Origin: Hyphomicrobium sp.
GTDB taxonomy: Bacteria; Pseudomonadota; Alphaproteobacteria; Rhizobiales; Hyphomicrobiaceae
Reading direction: 5' to 3'
NCBI GenBank assembly: GCA_002928735.1
Contig: PERL01000015.1
Location: 1 to 64,000, forward strand
DNA length: 64,000 bases
In this document: piece after piece, positions 45,605 to 53,917 of the stretch
Position numbering within the stretch: the first letter of the stretch is position 1
Layout of the letters: each line of letters begins with the position of its first letter
Position numbers and translations under genes: made by a program
Notes under the pieces: model-generated
Seen by the model: the letters and a program-made list of their open reading frames with translations, nothing else
Database searches by the model: none
What the model was told of the DNA's origin: nothing

Positions 45605-47010
45605 GCCAGACAACAACAATCCACGGCGAGAAAATCTCGCTTTTGCGCGTTCTCGGTCCCGGTCACGTGTGGGCGCTCGGCGTCGGCATCGTGCTCGTCG
45701 GCGAGTACATGGGCTGGAATTTTTCGGTGGGCAAGGGCGGTGCAATCGCGGCGCTGATCGCCTGCTGGGTGGCCGGGCTTCTCTACACCTGCGTGGCCAT
45801 GATCGACTCGGAGGTGACTTCGACGGTGGCGGCCGCGGGCGGTCAGTATGCGCAGGCCAAGCACATCGTCGGGCCGCTGATGGCGTTCAACGTCGGCCTA
45901 TTCCTCGTGTTCGCCTACACCATGTTGGAGGCCGCGAATGCGATTACGCTCGGCTACCTCGTCCAAACCGTGGGAGGGATGGCCGGGATGACGGATGCGG
46001 CGGGCGAGGCCTTGGTGCTGCACGACAAGCCATTCATCGTGCTCACCATCATGTTCCTCGCCTGGCTCAACTATCGCGGCGTCTATGCGACGCTGACGTT
46101 CAACCTCGTCATCACGGCCATCGCCTTCATTGCCATCATCATCCTCTTCTTTGCAGTGAAGCCTTGGACGGGCGAGGTGTTGAAGCATAACGAACTGCTG
46201 ACGGGCCTGCCTTACGACTGGATCGGCGTCATCGCGGCGCTGCACTTCGGTCTCTGGTATTACCTCGGCATCGAAGGGACGTGTCAGGCGGCGGAAGAAG
46301 TGCGGTCGCCGGCGCGGTCTCTGCCGCTCGGCACGATGACCGGCATCATGACGCTGCTGATCGCGGCGACCATGACCTGGTACATTTGCGCCGGTCTCAT
46401 GCCGTGGGAATATCTCGGGCAGGCAGTTACACCGCTGTTCGACGCGGCGCGGTTCATGGATTCCATGCCGCTGATGGTGTTGCTCTTCATCGGCACGATC
46501 TTCTCGACGCTGGCGTCGGCCAACGGCTGCATCAACGACGCGTCGCGGGCGTGGTTCTCCATGGCGCGCGACCGGTATCTGCCGCAGTGGTTCGGGGCGG
46601 TGCATCCCAAGTACCGCACGCCGTACCGGGCGATTGTGTTCCTGGTGCCGGTAGCGGTTCTCTTCGCCTACTACGCGCCGCTCGATCAGGTGATCACGTT
46701 CTCGATCCTGTCGGGTCTTCTCGGATACACGTTCATGACGTTCAACGTGATCATGTTCCGGCGCAAGTGGCCGCTCGGCACGATCCAGCGCGGGTACGTG
46801 CATCCCATGCATCCGCTGCCGGCTCTTGTGCTTCTGGTGCTTTGCGGCGCCACCTATTTCGCGGTGTTCCTGGGATATGGCACACAGCTGATGGCGATGA
46901 TGCTGTTCTTCTTCATCGCGTCGCTGTGGTTCCACTTCCATCGCTATCGCTACGTGCGCCGTGGCGATCAGTTCTCGATGCCCTGGCCGCGTCCGCAAGG
47001 CGACTACTAA
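45601..47010 (+). CDS. APC-family permease, ethanolamine-permease-like
   Basis: This is a 469-residue polytopic permease of the amino acid-polyamine-organocation superfamily with about 12 helices. The first helix region (HVWALGVGIVLVGEYMGWNF) resembles ethanolamine permeases (EAT group), and EGTCQAAEEVRSPARSLPLG is the conserved cytoplasmic loop of that group. The start is GTG at 45601 with GGGAGG eight bases upstream. Context between mgd and mgs genes suggests methylamine, gamma-glutamylmethylamide, N-methylglutamate or a related amine as substrate. The upstream three small membrane proteins are unusual for an APC transporter, which normally acts alone. Confidence 0.88.
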   Translation: MSQTTTIHGEKISLLRVLGPGHVWALGVGIVLVGEYMGWNFSVGKGGAIAALIACWVAGLLYTCVAMIDSEVTSTVAAAGGQYAQAKHIVGPLMAFNVGLFLVFAYTMLEAANAITLGYLVQTVGGMAGMTDAAGEALVLHDKPFIVLTIMFLAWLNYRGVYATLTFNLVITAIAFIAIIILFFAVKPWTGEVLKHNELLTGLPYDWIGVIAALHFGLWYYLGIEGTCQAAEEVRSPARSLPLGTMTGIMTLLIAATMTWYICAGLMPWEYLGQAVTPLFDAARFMDSMPLMVLLFIGTIFSTLASANGCINDASRAWFSMARDRYLPQWFGAVHPKYRTPYRAIVFLVPVAVLFAYYAPLDQVITFSILSGLLGYTFMTFNVIMFRRKWPLGTIQRGYVHPMHPLPALVLLVLCGATYFAVFLGYGTQLMAMMLFFFIASLWFHFHRYRYVRRGDQFSMPWPRPQGDY

Positions 47011-47085
47011 TCCGTGTCACGACATCGGCCGCGGCGACGCAAGACGCGCCGCGGCCAACCCTTCAATCATGCGTAGAAGAGACCC

Positions 47086-47763
47086 ATGACGGCGGCATTT
47101 CTCTTCGGGCTCATCGCCTTTTTGGCGGTGGTAGCCAACATCGCGATCCGCGATCATCGCCGGGCGGTGGCCGCGCGGCGGGCGCTGCTCGACGATTGCC
47201 GCGGCGTGCTCGACGAGGAGCGCTGGACCGCAGGCGCGGACGGGTTTCCGGCGCTCGAAGGCCGCGCGTTCGGGCATCCGGTGACTGTGGCACTTATCCC
47301 GGACACGATGGTTGTGCGGCGGCTGCCACAGCTCTGGCTATCGGTGACGGTGCTCGATGCAATGCCACGGGCGCCGTCGCTCTCGTTGCTGGCGCGGCCG
47401 TCGGGAAATGAGTTTTATGCGGGAACGTATCAGTTGCCCAACCGGGTGGAACCGCCGGCCGGGCTGCCGCTGGATGTTATGATCCGTGGCGACGGGGTCC
47501 GTGCCCATGCTCTCTGCCAACGGCTCTGTGGATTTCTCGCGTCGTTCCTCGCTGAGCCCAGCGTCAAAGAGATCACGCTTACGGCGCGAGGCGTTCGGAT
47601 CGTGCGGCAGGTGGCCGAGGGCCGGCGGGGTGAACATCTTTTGCTGCGGCAGGCCGTGTTCGATTTATCCCAAGTTGAGCGTTCGGTGTTCGTGCAGACG
47701 TTGCGTGATGCGGCGGCGCTGGCGGCACAGCGGACCGCGGCCGTCGAGGAGCGCGCCGCGTGA
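47086..47763 (+). CDS. Unknown protein with N-terminal membrane helix
   Basis: This 225-residue protein has a hydrophobic N-terminus (residues 3-20, AAFLFGLIAFLAVVANIA) that could anchor the rest in the cytoplasm. The soluble part is a mixed alpha/beta domain (VTVALIPDTMVVRRLPQLWL; SLLARPSGNEFY; EITLTARGVRIVRQVAEG) with a C-terminal helix. No family was recognised. It follows the permease by 75 bases and overlaps the next small membrane protein. I infer a role linked to amine uptake or to the NMG enzymes from position only. Confidence 0.7.
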   Translation: MTAAFLFGLIAFLAVVANIAIRDHRRAVAARRALLDDCRGVLDEERWTAGADGFPALEGRAFGHPVTVALIPDTMVVRRLPQLWLSVTVLDAMPRAPSLSLLARPSGNEFYAGTYQLPNRVEPPAGLPLDVMIRGDGVRAHALCQRLCGFLASFLAEPSVKEITLTARGVRIVRQVAEGRRGEHLLLRQAVFDLSQVERSVFVQTLRDAAALAAQRTAAVEERAA

Positions 47764-48035
47764 AGGGTTCTCCGCCTCCGCACCCCTATCTTGTGCTGCT
47801 GCTCGCCATTCTGATGCCGGGCGGGGGGCACGTGCTCGCCGGACAACCACAGCGCGGGTTCGGCTTTGCTCTGTTCACGCTCATTCTAGCGGCGATCAGC
47901 TGGCACACCACGACGCCGGAACACTCCTTCATAGGCCGGGCGGCGCTGGGCTTGTTCGTCTGGGCGATTTCCATTCCGGACGCCTACCGGCTGGCGCGCA
48001 CCCAGTATGAATTCTGGCAGCGCGGACAGGCCTAG
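47760..48035 (+). CDS. Small polytopic membrane protein of unknown function
   Basis: This 91-residue protein starts at GTG 47760, overlapping the previous stop by four bases (GTGA). Three hydrophobic segments can be read: about 9-25 (PYLVLLLAILMPGGGHVLAG), 33-48 and 58-78 (IGRAALGLFVWAISIPDAYR). The glycine-rich PGGGH turn in the first segment and the final DAYRLA recall TM2-like small membrane proteins, but this is not a firm match. It pairs with the preceding gene and is followed by the mgs operon after 106 bases. Confidence 0.7.
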   Translation: MKGSPPPHPYLVLLLAILMPGGGHVLAGQPQRGFGFALFTLILAAISWHTTTPEHSFIGRAALGLFVWAISIPDAYRLARTQYEFWQRGQA

Positions 48036-48141
48036 GGCCGTTTGGATCTCTACTCCCAGGAAAAAAGTATTCTTGGTAGTTGAGGTTTGAAGGGGAAGTT
48101 GATAGCTTTCCATCATAGACGCTGACAGGGAGGCGCGCCCG

Positions 48142-49038
48142 ATGTGTGGGATCGTAGGATTATTCATCAAGGACAAAGCCTTGGAGCCGCGGCTCGGAGA
48201 GTTGACGGCACAAATGCTGGCAACGATGTGCGAGCGCGGGCCGGACTCGGCCGGGTTCGCGGTTTACGGGGCGCCTGAAGATGGCAAGGCGAAGCTGACC
48301 GTGCAGTCAGCCGATGCGGACCATGATTTCGCCGGTCTGGAGGCAGCGCTCTCGAAAACGCTCGGCGTGCCGGTTGAGTTTGAACGCAAGTCGACGCACG
48401 CGGTGTTGACGGTGCCGGCGGACAAGGCCGAGGCAGCGCGCGCGGCGATCAAGGCCGGTCACCCCGGCGTGCGCATCATGAGTGCGGGCGAGACGATCGA
48501 AATCTACAAGGAAGTGGGCTGGCCGACGGACGTGTCGGAACAGTTTCATCTCAAAGAGATGTCGGGCTCGCATGCCATCGGGCACACGCGCATGGCAACG
48601 GAGAGCGCAGTGACGACGATGGGCGCGCATCCGTTTTCGACGGGGTCCGATCAGTGTCTCGTGCACAATGGCTCGCTGTCGAACCACAACAGCCTGAAAC
48701 GCAAGCTGAAGCATGACGGAATGACGTTCGAGACGGAGAACGACAGCGAAGTAGCCGCTGCCTATCTCACGTGGCGCATGAATCAGGGCATGAACCTTGG
48801 GCAGGCGCTGGAGAAGAGCCTTGATGATCTCGACGGCTTCTTCACGTTCGTCGTCGGCACCAAGAACGGCTTCGGCGTGATCCGCGATCCAATCGCCTGC
48901 AAGCCGGCGGTGATGGCGGAGACGGATCAGTATGTGGCGTTCGGTTCGGAATACCGGGCGCTTGCCGGACTGCCCGGCATCGACAAGGCGAAGATCTGGG
49001 AGCCCGAGCCGGCGACCGTTTATTTCTGGGAGCGGTGA
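48142..49038 (+). CDS. mgsA: N-methylglutamate synthase subunit A (glutamine amidotransferase)
   Basis: This class II glutamine amidotransferase domain protein, 298 residues, begins MCGIVGLF so that Cys2 becomes the nucleophile after methionine removal. It matches GlxB of rhizobia. The NTN-hydrolase marks CERGPDSAGFAVYG, GHTRMATES and LVHNGSLSNHN are intact. In the NMG pathway it should hydrolyse gamma-glutamylmethylamide and pass methylamine on to the synthase site. GGGAGG lies ten bases upstream. mgsB follows after three bases. Confidence 0.92.
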   Translation: MCGIVGLFIKDKALEPRLGELTAQMLATMCERGPDSAGFAVYGAPEDGKAKLTVQSADADHDFAGLEAALSKTLGVPVEFERKSTHAVLTVPADKAEAARAAIKAGHPGVRIMSAGETIEIYKEVGWPTDVSEQFHLKEMSGSHAIGHTRMATESAVTTMGAHPFSTGSDQCLVHNGSLSNHNSLKRKLKHDGMTFETENDSEVAAAYLTWRMNQGMNLGQALEKSLDDLDGFFTFVVGTKNGFGVIRDPIACKPAVMAETDQYVAFGSEYRALAGLPGIDKAKIWEPEPATVYFWER

Positions 49039-49041
49039 AGC

Positions 49042-49728
49042 ATGCGCACGATCGATTTGGCTGTCACACCGTTGCGGGAGCTCAATTCCGAGCTTCACCG
49101 GCAGTCGGATGGGACCAACGAAGCCGAGTGGGAAATTCTCAATCCGCGCGGGCAGCATGCAGTGGCGGTGGGCGTGGATGCGCCGATCAAGGTCGCCGTG
49201 CGCGGACCCGTCGGATACTACGGCGGCGGCATGAACAAGAAGGCCACGATCACGATCCACGGATCGGCGGGGCCGGGTGTTGCCGAGAACATGATGTCGG
49301 GCAGCGTCGTCGTGAAGGGCGACGCCAGCCAGTATGCTGGCGCGACCGGACGCGGGGGATTGCTCGTCATCGAAGGGAACGCGGCCTCGCGTTGCGGGAT
49401 CTCGATGAAGGGGATCGACATCGTGGTGCGCGGGAATATCGGGCACATGTCGGCCTTCATGGCGCAGAGCGGGCATCTGGTCGTGCTCGGCGATGCCGGC
49501 GATGCGCTGGGCGATTCCATCTACGAAGCGAAGCTGTTCGTGCGGGGGAGCGTGAAGAGCCTCGGCGCGGATTGCATCGAGAAGGAAATGCGGCCTGAGC
49601 ATCACACGCAGCTGGCGACGTTGCTCGACAAGGCTGGCATCAAGGACGTGAAGACGAGTGAGTTCAAGCGCTACGGTTCGGCGCGCAAACTCTATAACTT
49701 CAACATCGATAATGCGGACGCATACTGA
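49042..49728 (+). CDS. mgsB: N-methylglutamate synthase subunit B (GXGXG domain)
   Basis: This 228-residue protein equals the C-terminal beta-helix (GXGXG) domain of glutamate synthase, here as a separate subunit like GlxC. Repeated turns of the type GPVGYYGGGMNKKATITIHG, GSVVVKGDASQYAG, LLVIEGNAASRCGI and HLVVLGDAGDALGD form the helix. It is structural and bridges MgsA to MgsC. The last base of its stop is the first base of the mgsC start (TGATG). Confidence 0.92.
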   Translation: MRTIDLAVTPLRELNSELHRQSDGTNEAEWEILNPRGQHAVAVGVDAPIKVAVRGPVGYYGGGMNKKATITIHGSAGPGVAENMMSGSVVVKGDASQYAGATGRGGLLVIEGNAASRCGISMKGIDIVVRGNIGHMSAFMAQSGHLVVLGDAGDALGDSIYEAKLFVRGSVKSLGADCIEKEMRPEHHTQLATLLDKAGIKDVKTSEFKRYGSARKLYNFNIDNADAY

Positions 49729-51062
49729 TGACCTATCACAACCCGCCGACCACGCCGCGTAAGTCAGCCACGCTCGATGACTACACGATGTCGGAAATCC
49801 GCCGTGCCGCTGCGACGGGGATTTACGATATTCGCGGTGGCGGGGCGAAGCGGAAGGTTCCGCATTTCGACGACCTGCTTTTCCTCGGCGCATCGATGTC
49901 GCGTTATCCGCTGGAAGGCTATCGCGAGAAGTGCGGAACAAGCGTGGTGCTCGGCACGCGATTTGCCAAAAAGCCGATCGAACTGAAGACGCCGATCACG
50001 ATCGCTGGCATGAGCTTCGGGTCGCTGTCGGCGCAGGCGAAAGAAGCGCTAGGTCGCGGGGCGACTATTGCCGGCACGTCGACGACGACGGGCGACGGCG
50101 GCATGACGCCGGAAGAGCGCGGGCAGTCGAAGACGCTCGTTTATCAGTATCTGCCGTCGCGCTACGGCATGAATCCCGACGATCTGCGCAAGGCGGACTG
50201 CATCGAAGTCGTCGTCGGCCAGGGTGCGAAGCCCGGCGGCGGGGGCATGCTGCTTGGTCAGAAGATTTCCGATCGCGTGGCTGAGATGCGCACGCTGCCG
50301 AAGGGTATCGATCAGCGTTCGGCGTGCCGGCATCCGGACTGGACGGGGCCTGACGATCTGGAAATCAAGATCCTTGAGTTGCGCGAGATCACGGACTGGG
50401 AGAAGCCGATCTACATCAAGATCGGCGGCGCGCGGCCTTACTACGACGTGGCGCTTTCGGTAAAGGCGGGCGCGGACGTGATCGTGCTCGACGGCATGCA
50501 GGGCGGCACGGCTGCGACGCAGGAAGTGTTTATCGAGCATGTCGGGCAGCCGACGCTGGCGTGCATTCGTCCGGCGGTGCAGGCGCTGCAGGATCTGGGC
50601 ATGCATCGTAAGGTGCAGCTGATCGTGTCGGGCGGCATTCGTAACGGTGCCGATGTCGCGAAGGCGTTGGCGTTGGGTGCGGACGCGGTGGCCATTGGTT
50701 CGGCGGCGCTGGTGGCGCTGGGCGACAACGATCCGGCGCTGGAAGAGGAATACAACAAGCTCGGCACGACGGCTGGCGCCTACGACGATTGGCACGAGGG
50801 GCGTTGCCCGGCCGGGATTACGACGCAGGATCCGGAATTGGCGATGCGTCTGGATCCCGTTCGCGCGGGACGGCGTCTGGCGAATTATCTGAAGGTCATG
50901 ACGCTGGAAGTTCAGACCATCGCGCGCGCGTGCGGTCATAACCACGTGCACAACCTCGAACCTGAGGATCTGTGCGCACTGACCATCGAAGCGGCTGCCA
51001 TGGCGCGCGTGCCGCTGGCCGGAACGAACTGGATTCCTGGATTTGGAGGGGGCGGTTTCTAA
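49728..51062 (+). CDS. mgsC: N-methylglutamate synthase subunit C (FMN glutamate-synthase-like)
   Basis: This FMN-binding catalytic subunit, 444 residues, corresponds to the central glutamate synthase domain and to GlxD. Visible marks are ITIAGMSFGSLSAQAKEALG (substrate and FMN site), GQGAKPGGGGMLLGQKIS, VLDGMQGGTAATQEVF, SGGIRNGADVAKALALGADA (phosphate-binding loop) and three C-terminal cysteine sites (RCPAGITTQDPEL, ACGHNHVHNL, EDLCAL). It should form N-methylglutamate from methylamine supplied by MgsA. The stop codon lies inside the loop of the following terminator. Confidence 0.93.
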   Translation: MTYHNPPTTPRKSATLDDYTMSEIRRAAATGIYDIRGGGAKRKVPHFDDLLFLGASMSRYPLEGYREKCGTSVVLGTRFAKKPIELKTPITIAGMSFGSLSAQAKEALGRGATIAGTSTTTGDGGMTPEERGQSKTLVYQYLPSRYGMNPDDLRKADCIEVVVGQGAKPGGGGMLLGQKISDRVAEMRTLPKGIDQRSACRHPDWTGPDDLEIKILELREITDWEKPIYIKIGGARPYYDVALSVKAGADVIVLDGMQGGTAATQEVFIEHVGQPTLACIRPAVQALQDLGMHRKVQLIVSGGIRNGADVAKALALGADAVAIGSAALVALGDNDPALEEEYNKLGTTAGAYDDWHEGRCPAGITTQDPELAMRLDPVRAGRRLANYLKVMTLEVQTIARACGHNHVHNLEPEDLCALTIEAAAMARVPLAGTNWIPGFGGGGF

Positions 51063-51078
51063 CCGCCCTTTCTTTTTG
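51050..51078 (+). terminator. Intrinsic terminator containing the mgsC stop
   Basis: GGGCGGTT (51050-51057) and AACCGCCC (51061-51068) form a perfect 8-bp stem with loop TCT and are followed by TTTCTTTTTG. The left arm is the last coding sequence of mgsC and the stop codon (TAA) straddles loop and right arm, so a terminating ribosome would cover the stem. It separates mgsABC from gmaS. Confidence 0.82.
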
Positions 51079-51125
51079 CCTCACACAATCAAAAAAATAC
51101 GCAATCCTACCCGTCGACCGCAGAA

Positions 51126-52448
51126 GTGAAGGAAACGTCCATGACACAAGACCTCTCATCCTTGGCGAAAGACAAGGGCATTCGCTACTTCATGATTTCC
51201 TTCACCGATCTGTTCGGTATGCAGCGCGCCAAACTCGTTCCGGCGCAAGCGATTGCCGAGATGGAGCGCGATGGGGCAGGCTTTGCCGGATTTGCGACTT
51301 GGCTCGATATGACGCCGGCGCATCCGGATATGTTTGCCATGCCGGATGCGTCCGCCGTAATCCAGCTGCCGTGGAAGAAGGAAGTGGCGTGGGTGGCGGC
51401 TGACTGCGTGATGGACGATCAGCACGTGGCTCAAGCTCCGCGGGTCGTCTTGAAAAAGCTGCAGAAGCGGGCCGCCGACAAGGGCCTCTATAAGCGGACC
51501 GGCGTGGAGTGCGAGTACTTCCTCATCAATGCCGACGGGACGGGGATTTCGGACGGGCGGGATGTCGCGTCGAAGCCCTGTTACGATCAGCAGGCGCTGA
51601 TGCGCCGCTACGACGTGATTTCCGAGATCTGCGACTACATGCTGGAACTTGGCTGGGGCGCCTACCAGAACGACCACGAGGACGCGAACGGCCAGTTCGA
51701 GATGAACTGGAATTTCGATGACGCGCTCATCACGGCGGACCGGCATTCGTTCTTCAAGTTCATGACCAAGTCGATCGCGGAGAAGCATGGGCTGCGCGCG
51801 ACGTTCATGCCGAAGCCGTTCATGAATCTGACGGGTAACGGCTGCCACGTGCATTTGTCGGTCTGGGACAAGAACGGCACGACGAACATGTTCCTCGATA
51901 AGACGGACGAGATGGGGCTGTCGTCGCAGGGCTATAACTTCCTCGGCGGGATCATGAAGCATGCCGAGGGCATGGCCGCTATCACCAACCCGACGGTGAA
52001 CTCATACAAGCGCATCAATGCGCCGCGCACGATCTCTGGCGCGACGTGGTCGCCGAACACGGTCACGTGGACAGGCAACAACCGCACGCACATGGTGCGC
52101 GTACCCGGCAAGGGGCGATTCGAACTTCGTCTGCCGGATGGCGCGGTGAACCCGTATCTGTTGCAGGCGGTGGTTCTGGCGGCCGGTCTCGACGGCATCG
52201 ACACGAACGCGCATCCAGGGCCGCGCTACGACATCGACATGTACCAGCTGGGTCATACCGTGAAGGATGCACCGCGGCTGCCGCTCAACATGCTCGATGC
52301 GATCCGCGGCTTCGACAAGGATACGGGGCTCAAGGCCGCGCTCGGCGAGGAATTCTCGGCGGCGTATATCAAGATGAAGCAGCAGGAATGGAACCACTAT
52401 GCCGCGCATCTGACGGACTGGGAGCGGGAGCAGACGCTCGACGTGTGA
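51126..52448 (+). CDS. gmaS: Gamma-glutamylmethylamide synthetase
   Basis: This ATP-dependent ligase of the glutamine synthetase superfamily should join methylamine to glutamate, the first step of the NMG pathway. Its 440 residues match GmaS rather than GlnA (about 470). Active-site motifs are present: GVECEYFLI, QNDHEDANGQFEMNW, MPKPFMNLTGNGCHVHLS, NSYKRINAPRTISGATWSPN and NRTHMVRVPGKGRFELR. The family is often annotated as type III glutamate-ammonia ligase. It lies 63 bases downstream of mgsC behind a terminator, so an own promoter or read-through is expected. GAAGGAAAC precedes the start. Confidence 0.92.
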   Translation: MKETSMTQDLSSLAKDKGIRYFMISFTDLFGMQRAKLVPAQAIAEMERDGAGFAGFATWLDMTPAHPDMFAMPDASAVIQLPWKKEVAWVAADCVMDDQHVAQAPRVVLKKLQKRAADKGLYKRTGVECEYFLINADGTGISDGRDVASKPCYDQQALMRRYDVISEICDYMLELGWGAYQNDHEDANGQFEMNWNFDDALITADRHSFFKFMTKSIAEKHGLRATFMPKPFMNLTGNGCHVHLSVWDKNGTTNMFLDKTDEMGLSSQGYNFLGGIMKHAEGMAAITNPTVNSYKRINAPRTISGATWSPNTVTWTGNNRTHMVRVPGKGRFELRLPDGAVNPYLLQAVVLAAGLDGIDTNAHPGPRYDIDMYQLGHTVKDAPRLPLNMLDAIRGFDKDTGLKAALGEEFSAAYIKMKQQEWNHYAAHLTDWEREQTLDV

Positions 52449-52476
52449 GGCGGGTTAGAAGGGTGGAATGCGGGCG

Positions 52477-52508
52477 GCCCAGCAGCGATGCTGGGCTGTT
52501 TGCGTTTG
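52477..52508 (+). terminator. Intrinsic terminator after gmaS
   Basis: GCCCAGCA and TGCTGGGC enclose a GCGA tetraloop (52477-52496) and are followed by TGTTTGCGTTTG. It lies about 28 bases after the gmaS stop. Confidence 0.78.
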
Positions 52509-52662
52509 GGACCCGGCGCAAACGTGGCGGCCTGTTTCACGAGTTTTTATAGTATACCGTGTGGGAGATCGCGGTCCGCCAGACCAACCGTTCGAAGCGT
52601 TTTGTTGAGAAGGTCTGCCAGATCGGCTTCGTCATCCCCCTTATCCGTGGAGCGCGGACGCT

Positions 52663-53913
52663 ATGTTTCCCCTGTCGGCTGTTCTGACCCGCATGATTCG
52701 CACCGGTGAGCTCATTGTCACCGATGCCACAGGCGGGGTGCACCGCTTTGGAGGCAAAATCCCCGGCCCCGCGGTCACGATGAAATTGTCCGATGCGGGC
52801 CTCTATCGATCCCTCGTGTTCAATCCTGAACTTGCAGCCGGCGAAGCCTACATGGCCGGCACGCTCACATTTCCCGGCTCCAGTTTGCGGGCGTTTCTGG
52901 AGCTCATGTCGATCAATCGAAATGATCGCCCGCCGACGCCGGTGCAACGCGCCGTCGGCACCACCGCCAAAATGTTCAAGCGCTTTCAACAGTCCAACCC
53001 GATCGGCCGGGCGCAGCAGAATATCGCCCACCACTACGATATCGGCAACGCGCTCTATCGGTTGTTCCTCGATGAGGAGCTTTTTTACTCATGCGCGTAT
53101 TTCGAGACCGACGATGACACCCTTGAGGCGGCTCAACGGGCGAAGTGCCGCCTGATCGCGGCCAAGCTCGGCCTTAAGCCCGGCCAGAAGATTCTCGACA
53201 TCGGCAGCGGATGGGGCGGCTTGGCGATCTATCTGGCGCAAATGGAGGACGTTGATGTCCTCGGGGTGACGCTCTCCAAAGAGCAGCACGCACTGGCGCA
53301 GGAGCGCGCGCAGAAGGCCGGCGTTGCAGACCGCGTGAGATTTGAGCTGAGGGACTACCGCGAGCTCGATCAGAAATTCGACCGACTCGTGTCGGTCGGC
53401 ATGTTCGAACATGTCGGGGTGCCGCGCTATGACGAGTTCTTTGCGCATGTGAACAAACTGATGCCTGACGACGGCGTGATGCTTCTTCATTCGATCGGCC
53501 ACATGAGCCCGCCCTCCACCGCCAGCCCCTGGCTGCGCAAGTACATCTTCCCCGGCGCGTACTCACCTGCTCTCTCGGAAGTTTTTCCCGCAGTCGAACG
53601 CAATCGGCTTTGGGTGACCGACTGCGAGTTTCTTCGGCTGCACTACGCCATGACGCTAAAGCACTGGTACACGCGCTTTGAAAAGCATCGTGCCGAAGTC
53701 CAGGCCATGTACGACGAACGCTTCTGCCGCATGTGGGAATTCTATTTGATCAGCGCCGAAATGATGTTTCGTACCGGCGCCCAGGAAGTCTTCCATCTGC
53801 AGCTTTCGCGCACGCGCGACGCCTCTCCCATCCGCCGCGATTACATGATCGACATTCAACGCGAGCTGAAGCGCCGCGAAGCTGACCGCCTTCCTCAATT
53901 GGCGGGGACGTAG
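52663..53913 (+). CDS. Cyclopropane-fatty-acid synthase-like methyltransferase
   Basis: This 416-residue SAM-dependent enzyme of the CFA synthase family should add a methylene bridge or methyl group to unsaturated acyl chains in membrane phospholipids. The N-terminal domain ends in HHYDIGNALYRLFLDEELFY, a family hallmark. The SAM-binding segment is KILDIGSGWGGLAIYL, followed by GVTLSKEQHALAQERA and SVGMFEHVGVPRYDEFF. The C-terminus (YALTLKHWYTRFEKHR-like, here YAMTLKHWYTRF) is also conserved. It converges with the GMC gene, four bases between stops. Third codon positions favour C more than in the flanking plus-strand genes, which favour G. Confidence 0.9.
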   Translation: MFPLSAVLTRMIRTGELIVTDATGGVHRFGGKIPGPAVTMKLSDAGLYRSLVFNPELAAGEAYMAGTLTFPGSSLRAFLELMSINRNDRPPTPVQRAVGTTAKMFKRFQQSNPIGRAQQNIAHHYDIGNALYRLFLDEELFYSCAYFETDDDTLEAAQRAKCRLIAAKLGLKPGQKILDIGSGWGGLAIYLAQMEDVDVLGVTLSKEQHALAQERAQKAGVADRVRFELRDYRELDQKFDRLVSVGMFEHVGVPRYDEFFAHVNKLMPDDGVMLLHSIGHMSPPSTASPWLRKYIFPGAYSPALSEVFPAVERNRLWVTDCEFLRLHYAMTLKHWYTRFEKHRAEVQAMYDERFCRMWEFYLISAEMMFRTGAQEVFHLQLSRTRDASPIRRDYMIDIQRELKRREADRLPQLAGT

Positions 53914-53917
53914 CCTC

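Noticed and set aside
48307-49941. 544-codon open frame on the minus strand
   Set aside because: It lies antisense to mgsA and mgsB, which have clear domains and start sites; the composition is Arg/His-rich as expected of a GC-rich shadow frame.
51126-52448. Glutamine synthetase GlnA
   Set aside because: Length and motifs fit the GmaS group better and the gene follows mgsABC; a housekeeping glnA would normally sit with glnB.
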